Source of the DNA: Eubacteriales bacterium
Lineage (GTDB): Bacteria; Bacillota; Clostridia; Oscillospirales; Acutalibacteraceae
Direction of reading: 5' to 3'
Assembly (NCBI GenBank): GCA_029219885.1
Contig: JAQXUH010000020.1
Span: 1 to 32,275, forward strand
Length of the DNA stretch: 32,275 nucleotides
Under the pieces are notes generated by a model. That model was not told where the DNA came from, did not search any database, and saw only the letters and a program-made list of their open reading frames with translations. The position numbers and the translations under genes are program-made. Below are positions 1 to 6,793 of the stretch, one piece after another (the first letter of the stretch is position 1; the number at the start of each line of letters is the position of its first letter).

Positions 1-849
1 GAGGGCGTTGCAAAGCTTTCGACAACAGGCAATAAGCTCACATTGACTGCAACAAAGTATGTTGACAATTTCGAGCTGTCAGGTACGGCAAATGATTTGA
101 CAATTTCCGTTGACGCTTTCGATGATGCAGATATTAAGCTCTGCGGACTTACAATAACAAATGACGGCACCAAGGCAACTATCGACGATTGTATCAGGAT
201 AAACAATAAGTGCGGTGACAAGCCTGTTCTTGATGTAAACGGTAATCCGTCTTATGACACTGCAGGAAATCCGATAACAGAAAAAATCGTTCCGACAGTT
301 TCCGTTTCTGCCAAGGACGGCACGGAAAATAATCTTACTGTTAAGCAGACAGGCGGAAAGGCAATTCAGTGCGAAACAAAGCTTGAGCTTAAAGGCCACG
401 GCATTCTCAATATGGACACAGTTTCCACTTCCATTGACGCAAGAGCAAAGCTTTATATCAGGAATCTTACTCTGAATATTAAATCAGGTAACAGAGGTAT
501 TGATACTAAAGTTGATACTGTTGATGAGTACGGACAGCCTGACGAGGAATATTCAAATATCGAATTCGGCGGAAATGCTACAGTATCAATCAATTCCACC
601 GATGACGGCATACGCTGTAAGAATATGGAATTTACGGCTATTGATACAGCTCTCGGTGATACAGATTCTATTTTAACAATCGTAAGCGGTGCCGACGCTA
701 TTCAGCTTGAGGGCAAAAAGGGACTTACTATGTGTCAGGGAAAAGTTACTTTAACAGGTGCAAAGAAAAACCTTAACAACAAGTCAGCTCTTGTTACTCT
801 CAGCGGTACGGCAAAGCTCGTTGACGCAGACGGCAACAGCTTAGCATAA
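1..849 (+). CDS. Carbohydrate-binding, beta-helix protein (Cthe_2159/DUF4353-like), 5' end missing
   Basis: The frame is open from base 1 with no start in view, so about 282 C-terminal residues are present and the N-terminus, including any signal peptide, lies outside the window. The protein is built from short beta-strand-like turns rich in Gly, Asn, Asp and Thr. It has the recurring phrases GIDTK, DDGIRC and GADAIQLEG that mark the Cthe_2159-type carbohydrate-binding domain, a right-handed parallel beta-helix family; the founding member from Clostridium thermocellum binds acidic and cellulosic polysaccharides. No catalytic motif is visible. The likely place is the cell surface or outside the cell, which is inference from the family. 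The gene ends at TAA and is followed by a bidirectional terminator facing a small minus-strand gene. Family assignment is fairly sure; ligand is unknown. Confidence 0.75.
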   Translation, partial: EGVAKLSTTGNKLTLTATKYVDNFELSGTANDLTISVDAFDDADIKLCGLTITNDGTKATIDDCIRINNKCGDKPVLDVNGNPSYDTAGNPITEKIVPTVSVSAKDGTENNLTVKQTGGKAIQCETKLELKGHGILNMDTVSTSIDARAKLYIRNLTLNIKSGNRGIDTKVDTVDEYGQPDEEYSNIEFGGNATVSINSTDDGIRCKNMEFTAIDTALGDTDSILTIVSGADAIQLEGKKGLTMCQGKVTLTGAKKNLNNKSALVTLSGTAKLVDADGNSLA

Positions 850-870
850 AATAAAAAAGCACAAAATAAC

Positions 871-911
871 AAAAGCAATTCAAACAGCTAAAAACTGAAT
901 GAATTGCTTTT
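871..911. terminator. Bidirectional intrinsic terminator between convergent genes
   Basis: A perfect 12-bp stem pairs 871-882 (AAAAGCAATTCA) with 900-911 (TGAATTGCTTTT) around a 17-nt loop. It is followed by T-rich sequence on the plus strand (TATTTTA) and on the minus strand (TGCTTTTGTTATTTTG). It can end both the carbohydrate-binding protein gene and the small minus-strand gene at 948-1082. Confidence 0.75.
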
Positions 912-947
912 ATTTTATACAGTATTATATATAATGCAAAATACAGG

Positions 948-1082
948 CTATCGCAAAATTGCAAAGCCCAAATCAATTACTCCGCCTAAAACCTTACTTG
1001 TCTTTTTCATATTAAGAGTTTCGGCAAACCAAAGAAGTATAAGTGCAACAAGAATTGCAATAACCAAAGTCTTTTCTGTCAT
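948..1082 (-). CDS. Small membrane protein, 44 aa, unknown function
   Basis: The minus strand carries ATG at 1082 followed by 43 more codons and TAG at 948-950. The gene is supported by a consensus ribosome binding site (AAGGAGG, about 1091-1097) at good spacing, a plausible promoter upstream and a terminator just downstream. The product starts MTEKTLVIAILVALILLWFA, one hydrophobic segment of about 17 residues (roughly 5-20), then a short polar, basic stretch (NMKKTSK) and a weakly hydrophobic tail ending FAILR. It would be a single-pass membrane peptide. I do not recognise a family. A longer plus-strand open frame over the same bases lacks a ribosome binding site and reads like noise, so the minus strand is preferred. 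Confidence 0.6.
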   Translation of the reverse strand: MTEKTLVIAILVALILLWFAETLNMKKTSKVLGGVIDLGFAILR

Positions 1083-1108
1083 AAAACTGCCTCCTTCGTG
1101 TTAATAAT

Positions 1109-1136
1109 ATTATATACTATTTCGAAAATAAATCAA
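1109..1136 (-). promoter_or_regulatory. Sigma-A-type promoter for the 44-aa membrane protein
   Basis: On the minus strand, TTGATT (1136-1131) and TATAAT (1114-1109) are separated by 16 bp, about 27 bp upstream of the start codon. Confidence 0.55.
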
Positions 1137-1182
1137 GTAAATTTATTGAAAATGACAGAAATAAAAAAATTGAAAAATATCG

Positions 1183-1211
1183 TTGAAATATCTGTTGATA
1201 TGATTTATAAT
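1183..1211 (+). promoter_or_regulatory. Sigma-A-type promoter for the decarboxylase gamma-beta operon
   Basis: TTGAAA (1183-1188) and a perfect TATAAT (1206-1211) are spaced by exactly 17 bp, 33 bp before the GTG start of the gamma subunit gene. Confidence 0.7.
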
Positions 1212-1244
1212 AATAACCAAATTTTGTATAATGGGGGAATATAG

Positions 1245-1658
1245 GTGAGTCCGATTTTAATGTTAGTTGCGGACAGAAGTGCTATGTTTACAGCTACGGT
1301 TGTAATCGCCGGTATCAGCATAGTTTTAGGCGTACTTCTGCTCCTGATTTTAGTATTCTATCTTTTCGGTGCTATTGTTTCAAAGGCTGAAAGTAAAGGA
1401 AAGGGCAAGGGTAAGAAAAAGGATGATGTTCCTGCTCCTGCTCCTGCCGTAAAGCCTGCTCCTGCCGCTGTTAAGAATACAGCTCCTGCTCCTGTTGTTG
1501 AACAGGGAATAAGCGGTGAGGTTGTGGCTGCTATTGCCGCCGCCGTTGCTGTCAGCGAGGGACCTCAGGCAGTTGTCAGGTCAATCAAAAAGGTTAACGT
1601 AGGCGGAAGAAATCCTTGGGCGTCCGCTGCTGTTTCAGAAAACACCAGACCTTTTTAG
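1245..1658 (+). CDS. Sodium-pump decarboxylase gamma subunit (OadG family)
   Basis: This 137-aa protein has one N-terminal membrane helix (about residues 13-45), a Lys/Gly-rich cytoplasmic turn, and an Ala-Pro-rich flexible linker (about 62-87). The short C-terminal segment contains GEVVAAIAAAVA and NPWASAA, which resembles the tail of OadG proteins. In the biotin-dependent sodium-translocating decarboxylases, the gamma subunit anchors the carboxyltransferase alpha subunit to the beta channel subunit. The GTG at 1245 is chosen because GGGGGA lies about 8 bases upstream; an ATG at 1260 in the same frame is possible. The stop overlaps the AGGAGG site of the next gene, the beta subunit, so the two are co-transcribed. 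The substrate (oxaloacetate, methylmalonyl-CoA or glutaconyl-CoA) cannot be told from this subunit. Confidence 0.8.
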   Translation: MSPILMLVADRSAMFTATVVIAGISIVLGVLLLLILVFYLFGAIVSKAESKGKGKGKKKDDVPAPAPAVKPAPAAVKNTAPAPVVEQGISGEVVAAIAAAVAVSEGPQAVVRSIKKVNVGGRNPWASAAVSENTRPF

Positions 1659-1672
1659 GAGGATAAATATAT

Positions 1673-2893
1673 ATGGAGATAATTCAGGGCGTTTGGGAAG
1701 TTATTGTCAGCATCTTCGCAAACTCAGGCTATGCCTATTTCTTTACTGCTGACGGCGGATATAAAAACTTTATTATGCTTCTTATGGCTTTTATTTTCCT
1801 TTATTTAGGAATTAAAAAAGGCTTTGAACCGCTTCTTATGATACCTATTGCATTCGGTATGCTCCTTGCGAATATACCCGGTGCGAATTTGGCGGTACAG
1901 TATCACGACCTTGAGGGCTTCAGAGATTTGATTGCCGGCAGGATGATTAACGAGGCAACGGGTGCTGTTTGTACGCCGGGACTTATGGATTTCCTGTACT
2001 TCGGCGTTAAGGCGGGAGTTTATCCTCCACTTATCTTCCTCGGTATCGGTGCAATGACCGACTTTGCTCCGCTTATTGCAAGACCAAGCAGCTTTATACT
2101 TGGTGCTGCTGCTCAGTTCGGTATCTTCTTTACTTATGTTGGTGCTATTCTTTTAGGCTTTGCTCCTAACGAGGCAGGCTCAATCGCTATTATCGGCGGT
2201 GCTGACGGACCTACGGCTATTTTCGTAACGTCTATGCTGGCTCCTGGACTTCTCGGTACAATTGCCGTTGCGGCGTATTCCTATATGGCTCTCGTTCCGC
2301 TTATTCAGCCGCCTATTATGCGTGCTCTCACCACAAAGAAAGAGCGTTCGGTTGTTATGGGCAATCTTCGTCCTGTATCAAAGCTTGAGAAAATCTTGTT
2401 CCCGATTATGGTAACAGTTATTGTTTCACTTCTTCTTCCTGACGCTGCTGCTCTTGTTGGTATGCTTATGCTCGGTAACCTGCTTAAGGAAAGCGGAAGA
2501 ACAGAGAGAATTGCAAAGGCTGCTCAGAATGAGCTTATGAATATCGTTACAATTCTTCTCGGACTTTCAGTAGGTGCAACCACCTCTGCTGACAGTTTCC
2601 TCAATTTCAACACCTTGAAGATTGTTGCTTTGGGACTTATCGCATTCTGTCTCGGTACAGCCTGCGGTGTTCTGTTCGGTAAGCTTATGTACATCTTCTC
2701 CAAGGGTAAGATTAATCCGCTTATCGGTTCAGCAGGTGTATCTGCCGTTCCTATGGCAGCTCGTGTTTCACAGAAAGAGGGACAGAAAGAGAATCCTGCA
2801 AACTTCCTGCTTATGCACGCTATGGGACCGAATGTATCAGGCGTTATCGGCTCTGCCGTTGCAGCAGGTATACTTCTCACACTTCTTAAGTAA
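1673..2893 (+). CDS. Sodium ion-translocating decarboxylase beta subunit (OadB/MmdB/GcdB)
   Basis: This 406-aa polytopic membrane protein is the channel that couples decarboxylation of carboxybiotin to sodium export. It is the usual size for the family and is strongly hydrophobic throughout. Conserved family blocks are visible: [10 protein letters not shown], with the membrane Asp at about residue 178 (equivalent to Asp203 of Klebsiella OadB); [13 protein letters not shown]; and [20 protein letters not shown] near the C-terminus, which carries the conserved Asn, Gly and Ser of the ion path. Its ATG sits 10 bp after AGGAGG. It follows the gamma subunit gene closely and is followed by a strong terminator. 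No alpha subunit or biotin carrier gene lies beside it, so partners must be encoded elsewhere. Whether this pump serves methylmalonyl-CoA or oxaloacetate is undetermined. Confidence 0.9.
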   Translation: MEIIQGVWEVIVSIFANSGYAYFFTADGGYKNFIMLLMAFIFLYLGIKKGFEPLLMIPIAFGMLLANIPGANLAVQYHDLEGFRDLIAGRMINEATGAVCTPGLMDFLYFGVKAGVYPPLIFLGIGAMTDFAPLIARPSSFILGAAAQFGIFFTYVGAILLGFAPNEAGSIAIIGGADGPTAIFVTSMLAPGLLGTIAVAAYSYMALVPLIQPPIMRALTTKKERSVVMGNLRPVSKLEKILFPIMVTVIVSLLLPDAAALVGMLMLGNLLKESGRTERIAKAAQNELMNIVTILLGLSVGATTSADSFLNFNTLKIVALGLIAFCLGTACGVLFGKLMYIFSKGKINPLIGSAGVSAVPMAARVSQKEGQKENPANFLLMHAMGPNVSGVIGSAVAAGILLTLLK

Positions 2894-2938
2894 GAGGTAC
2901 GCTTGAGAATTTTATAAAAAGTGTAAAACGAATATTTT

Positions 2939-2972
2939 AGTTAGGGTGACAGCGTGTCGCCCTAACTTTTTT
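2939..2972 (+). terminator. Intrinsic terminator after the beta subunit gene
   Basis: A 13-bp stem (2939-2951 with 2955-2967, including one G-T pair) closes a GCG loop and runs into six T residues. It lies just before the pcrA ribosome binding site. Confidence 0.85.
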
Positions 2973-2986
2973 AAGGAGAAAAATTT

Positions 2987-5173
2987 ATGCCTTTAAACGA
3001 AATGCAGCAGCTTGCTGTTAATACTACCGAGGGACCTCTCCTCATTCTTGCAGGTGCAGGCTCGGGAAAAACTACTGTTCTTGTCAGCAGAGTTCAGCAT
3101 ATTATCGAGTCAGGACTTGCTCAGCCGTGGCAGGTTCTCGCCATTACCTTTACTAATAAGGCAGCAGGCGAGCTTAGAGAAAGACTTATTTCCGCCATCG
3201 GCGAGGAGGCTAACAGCATTTGGGCTCATACTTTCCACAGCTGCTGTTCAAGAATTTTAAGACGTTTCGGTGACAGATTAGGCTACACAAGTCACTTTAC
3301 AATCTACGATACAGACGATTCAAAGCGTGTTATGAAGCAATGTCAGAAGCAGCTTGGAATCGAAGATAAATTTATCAATCATAAGTCAATTTTAAACGAA
3401 ATCAGCAGAGCAAAGGATAGCCTTATTGACCCGCAGGAGTACAAGGCAACCTCGCAAAACGATTTCAGGAAAAGCAAAATCGCACAATGCTATGAGCTTT
3501 ATCAGCAGGAGCTTTTAAAGTCTGACGCTATGGACTTTGACGATATTATTTTCAATACTGTTAAGCTTTTGCAGGAAAACGAGGATGTCAGGGACCTTTA
3601 TCAAACGCAGTTCAAATACGTTATGGTAGACGAGTATCAGGACACAAACCACGCTCAGTATGTGCTCACCTCACTTCTTGCAGGCAAGTACGAGAATATC
3701 TGCGTTGTTGGTGATGATGACCAGAGTATTTACCGCTTCAGAGGTGCTACTATCGAGAATATCCTGTCCTTTGAACAGCAGTACAAGGGTGCAAAGGTTA
3801 TTCGCCTTGAGGAAAATTACCGCTCTACTCAAAACATTCTTGACGGTGCAAATGCCGTTATTGCAAACAATAAAAACAGAAAAGGCAAAACACTTTTCAC
3901 AAATTCCGGTGCAGGCGAGAAGATTGTTGTCAATACCGTTATGAACGAGTCCGACGAGTCGCAGTATATCGTTGACGAGATTTTGAAAAATGTTAAAAAC
4001 GGCAGAAAGTTCAGCGACCACGCTATTCTTTACAGAATGAACGCTCAGTCCAGAAACCTTGAAATTATGCTGACAAAAAGCGGTATTTCCCACAGAATTA
4101 TCGGCGGTCACCGTTTCTTTGACAGAAAGGAAATCAAGGATATCGTTTCCTATCTTGCAGTAATCAACAATCCTGCGGATAATGTAAGACTTCAAAGAAT
4201 TATCAATGTTCCAAAGCGTGGAATCGGCGACACAATGATGGCTAACGTTATGGAAATTTCAGCAGGCTTGGGCATTTCCGCTTTCGAGGTTTGCGAAAGA
4301 GCAGACGAGTTCCAAAAGACCTCACGCAGTGCCTCAAAGCTTATGGGCTTTGCGTCAATGATAAAGCATTTTCAGCAGTGTCTTGACGAAAAAATGCCGT
4401 TGACCGATTTACTTCAGGAGATTTTGGAGTCAACTAAATATCTTGATTATCTCAACGAGGACCCTGAAACCTATGAGGACAGAGCCAACAATATCAAGGA
4501 ACTTTCATCAATGTTCGTCAAGTATCAGGAGGAAAGCGACGAGCCGCAGCTTTCGGAATTTTTAGAGGATGTTGCACTTATTTCCGATATCGATTCATAC
4601 AATGAGGACGAAGATTCTGTTGTTTTGATGACGCTTCATTCAGCCAAGGGACTTGAGTTTCCTGTGGTTTTCATTCCCGGTATGGAAGAGGGAATTTTCC
4701 CAGGGAATCAGTCAATGTACAGCGAAGAGGAGCTTGAAGAGGAACGCCGTCTTGCCTACGTGGGAATTACACGAGCAAAGGAAAAGCTGTATCTTATCAA
4801 CGCTCAGCAGAGAATGCTTTACGGCACCACCTCAAGAAATATGCAATCAAGATTTGTTAAGGAAATTCCGTCAGGCGTTACAGAGGATGTTTCTACAAAA
4901 ATTCACACCACAAACGTCAGCCGTTTTGCCTCTCTCAAAACTGCCCACGCACCAACAAGCGACAACGCACGTAAGTTTGGTCAGGCAGGTAATGTTACGG
5001 CACAGGCTCACGCCGATTACAAGGTGGGCGATACTGTTATTCATAAGAGCTTCGGCACAGGCACAATTCTCTCACTTCAGCCTATGGGTAACGACACTCT
5101 TATGGAGGTCGCTTTTGACAAGGCAGGCACCAAAAAGATGATGGCAAACTTCGCAAGACTTGAAAAGGCTTAA
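2987..5173 (+). CDS. pcrA: ATP-dependent DNA helicase PcrA (UvrD/Rep superfamily 1)
   Basis: This 728-aa protein is a 3'-5' SF1A helicase that acts in nucleotide-excision repair, replication restart and transcription-coupled repair. The motifs are in order. A Q-motif (LNEMQQLAV) is at residues 3-11, Walker A GAGSGKTT at 23-30, and motif II VDEYQDTN with Asp215 and Glu216. Motif III DDQSIYRFRGA begins at about 244, and the late motifs VVLMTLHSAKGLEF and YVGITRAKE follow. The C-terminal 50 residues (VGDTVIHKSFGTGTIL onwards) form the Tudor-like domain by which PcrA is known to contact RNA polymerase. Length is normal for clostridial PcrA. The ATG follows AAGGAG. It appears to be transcribed alone: a terminator precedes it and no close gene follows. 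Confidence 0.95.
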   Translation: MPLNEMQQLAVNTTEGPLLILAGAGSGKTTVLVSRVQHIIESGLAQPWQVLAITFTNKAAGELRERLISAIGEEANSIWAHTFHSCCSRILRRFGDRLGYTSHFTIYDTDDSKRVMKQCQKQLGIEDKFINHKSILNEISRAKDSLIDPQEYKATSQNDFRKSKIAQCYELYQQELLKSDAMDFDDIIFNTVKLLQENEDVRDLYQTQFKYVMVDEYQDTNHAQYVLTSLLAGKYENICVVGDDDQSIYRFRGATIENILSFEQQYKGAKVIRLEENYRSTQNILDGANAVIANNKNRKGKTLFTNSGAGEKIVVNTVMNESDESQYIVDEILKNVKNGRKFSDHAILYRMNAQSRNLEIMLTKSGISHRIIGGHRFFDRKEIKDIVSYLAVINNPADNVRLQRIINVPKRGIGDTMMANVMEISAGLGISAFEVCERADEFQKTSRSASKLMGFASMIKHFQQCLDEKMPLTDLLQEILESTKYLDYLNEDPETYEDRANNIKELSSMFVKYQEESDEPQLSEFLEDVALISDIDSYNEDEDSVVLMTLHSAKGLEFPVVFIPGMEEGIFPGNQSMYSEEELEEERRLAYVGITRAKEKLYLINAQQRMLYGTTSRNMQSRFVKEIPSGVTEDVSTKIHTTNVSRFASLKTAHAPTSDNARKFGQAGNVTAQAHADYKVGDTVIHKSFGTGTILSLQPMGNDTLMEVAFDKAGTKKMMANFARLEKA

Positions 5174-5289
5174 AAATTTTTTCGTCAATATATATCGTGG
5201 GCTGCGAAAAATCGTCATAATTTTGCCACAAGGTATTGTGTTTGCGGTATTTTGTAAACTTTCTTTTAAAATTTTAACGTAAAAAATGC

Positions 5290-5318
5290 TTTACTTTTTT
5301 ATATAATAGTGATATAAT
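5290..5318 (+). promoter_or_regulatory. Promoter for the SPSTG surface protein gene
   Basis: TTTACT (5290-5295) and TATAAT (5313-5318) are 17 bp apart, 45 bp before the ATG at 5364. A second TATAAT at 5302-5307 could be an alternative -10. The rest of the 190-bp gap after pcrA is AT-rich and shows no other signal. Confidence 0.6.
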
Positions 5319-5363
5319 CATTATAAATAATCGAGTTTAATATTAAATTGAGGTGCATTAAAG

Positions 5364-5927
5364 ATGAAAAAATTACTTTCAATTGTTCTTTCAGCAATTA
5401 TGGCTGTAACTATGTGTACTGCGGCAGCTCTTCCTGCTTTTGCAGCAGACCCTGTTAAGAGCCCGACAGCAGCTACTCTCATTGACGGCAAGGTTACTCC
5501 TACCGTAAACGGTGAGAACAAGCAGGGCGTTATCTACGGCCCAAGCAGCACAAACTCAAACGAAGTAACTTTCAGATATGACGGCGAAGGCACTCTTATC
5601 GGTTGGGAAACAAACCTTCTTGACCTCGGCCTTGTTTCAGGTACTGACTTCACTTTGGTTAATAACGATGACGGCTCTATGACTGTTACATTCATTTCAC
5701 AGAATGCTATCGGCAAGTGGAACGACGGTATGGTTAAGGTTAACGCTCTTGTTGATTTCGACGAGGAAGAACCAACAGAGGAAGAGCCTGAGGAAGAAGA
5801 AACAACTAAGAATGAGTCTTCAAAATCTCCTTCAACCGGTGCTTCTACAGTAGCAGCAGCATCAATCGCAGCAGCAGGTGCAGGTATTGCAGTTCTCGCA
5901 GCTGTAAAGAAGAGAGACGCTGAATAA
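5364..5927 (+). CDS. Secreted, sortase-anchored surface protein with SPSTG motif
   Basis: This 187-aa protein has a clear signal peptide (residues 1-27, cleavage expected after AFA). A small soluble domain of about 100 residues follows, rich in Asn, Thr and Gly, which I do not recognise. After it come an acidic Glu-rich stalk (about 128-148) and a cell-wall sorting signal: SPSTG at 155-159, an Ala-rich hydrophobic segment and the basic tail KKRDAE. SPSTG fits the (S/P)PxTG pattern known for Clostridioides difficile sortase B rather than classical LPxTG. The next gene is a class B sortase, so this is probably its substrate. The ATG has AGGTG about 8 bases upstream. A terminator follows, suggesting the substrate can be made in excess of the sortase. 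Its function at the surface is unknown. Confidence 0.8.
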   Translation: MKKLLSIVLSAIMAVTMCTAAALPAFAADPVKSPTAATLIDGKVTPTVNGENKQGVIYGPSSTNSNEVTFRYDGEGTLIGWETNLLDLGLVSGTDFTLVNNDDGSMTVTFISQNAIGKWNDGMVKVNALVDFDEEEPTEEEPEEEETTKNESSKSPSTGASTVAAASIAAAGAGIAVLAAVKKRDAE

Positions 5928-5942
5928 TTTAAGTTAAGAAAA

Positions 5943-5975
5943 GGCCTGTTTGCCTATGGTGAACAGGTCATTTTT
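5943..5975 (+). terminator. Intrinsic terminator between the surface protein and sortase genes
   Basis: GGCCTGTT (5943-5950) pairs with AACAGGTC (5962-5969), with one G-T pair, preceded by A residues and followed by ATTTTT. It occupies the region where the longest open frame of the sortase would begin (TTG at 5950), which argues that the true sortase start is further downstream. Confidence 0.6.
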
Positions 5976-6003
5976 AATATATCAAAGATTTTTGGTGATA
6001 ACT

Positions 6004-6777
6004 TTGGCTGATAATTTCAACAGCACTGACGGCAGAGAAGATAAAAAGGACAGGCAGAACAATAAATCTAAAAAAATTCTCATATTTATTATTGTATTTA
6101 TTCTTGTTTTCGTTATTGTAATGGCTGTGCTGAATGTGTATAATAAAAGTGTGTCCACTCCACCTGAGGAAACAACTGTAACAACGCAGACCCAATCTCA
6201 GCAGGTGACGGTGGAAAATCCAATTGATTTTGATACACTTCAAAGCGGTAATGACGAGATTTATGCCTGGATAAAAATCGACGATACTAAGGTGGATTAT
6301 CCAATTGTGCAGAGCAAAAGCGACGACGCCTTTTATCTTCGCCACAAGGCAGAGGACAAATCTTGGTCCTCAAGCGGTGCAATTTATACAGAGCTTGCAA
6401 ATACAAAAACGTTTGGCGATTACGTAACAGTAATCTACGGCCACAACGGATACAGCGATTCAATGTTTACAACTCTTCACTATTTTGAGAAAGAGGAGTT
6501 TTTCAACAGCCATCCGTATTTTTATATTTACACACCTACGAAAAGGCTGAAGTATCAGGTGGTTTCGGCATTTAAGTATGATGACAGGCATATTCTCAAT
6601 TCCTTTGATTTTGCAAAGGAGGAGGTTTTGACTGATTTTCAGCAGATGATTCAGGACCCGGATTCCTCGCTGAAGAACGTGAGAACGGAGCTTGATACCG
6701 AAATCAACACAAAAAGCAGAATAGTAGTTCTCTCTACTTGTATCACAAATCAAAAAAGCAGCAGATATTTAGTATGA
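6004..6777 (+). CDS. srtB: Class B sortase, possibly truncated by an in-frame TGA
   Basis: Sortases cut a sorting motif and join the substrate to the cell wall peptide. The protein has a basic, polar N-terminus, one membrane anchor (about residues 25-43), a Thr/Gln-rich spacer and the SrtB catalytic domain. The triad is present: His147 in YGHNGYS, Cys246 in LSTC and Arg254 in SSRYLV. The TTG at 6004 is chosen because GGTGAT lies just before it and the upstream TTG at 5950 sits inside a terminator hairpin; GTG at 5995 is an alternative. The frame stops at TGA (6775-6777) directly after SRYLV. Past it the same frame reads GVLVENEKTN and then a second TGA at 6808-6810, which looks like the normal end of a sortase. 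The stop therefore removes about ten residues, or is read through. The TGA also forms the start of TGAGGAG, the likely ribosome binding site of the next gene. Confidence 0.85.
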   Translation: MADNFNSTDGREDKKDRQNNKSKKILIFIIVFILVFVIVMAVLNVYNKSVSTPPEETTVTTQTQSQQVTVENPIDFDTLQSGNDEIYAWIKIDDTKVDYPIVQSKSDDAFYLRHKAEDKSWSSSGAIYTELANTKTFGDYVTVIYGHNGYSDSMFTTLHYFEKEEFFNSHPYFYIYTPTKRLKYQVVSAFKYDDRHILNSFDFAKEEVLTDFQQMIQDPDSSLKNVRTELDTEINTKSRIVVLSTCITNQKSSRYLV

Positions 6778-6793
6778 GGAGTATTAGTGGAAA

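Noticed and set aside
904-1104. Plus-strand open frame of 66 codons opposite the small membrane protein
   Set aside because: It starts inside the terminator stem, has no ribosome binding site, and its basic, random-looking product is the shadow of the better supported minus-strand gene at 948-1082.
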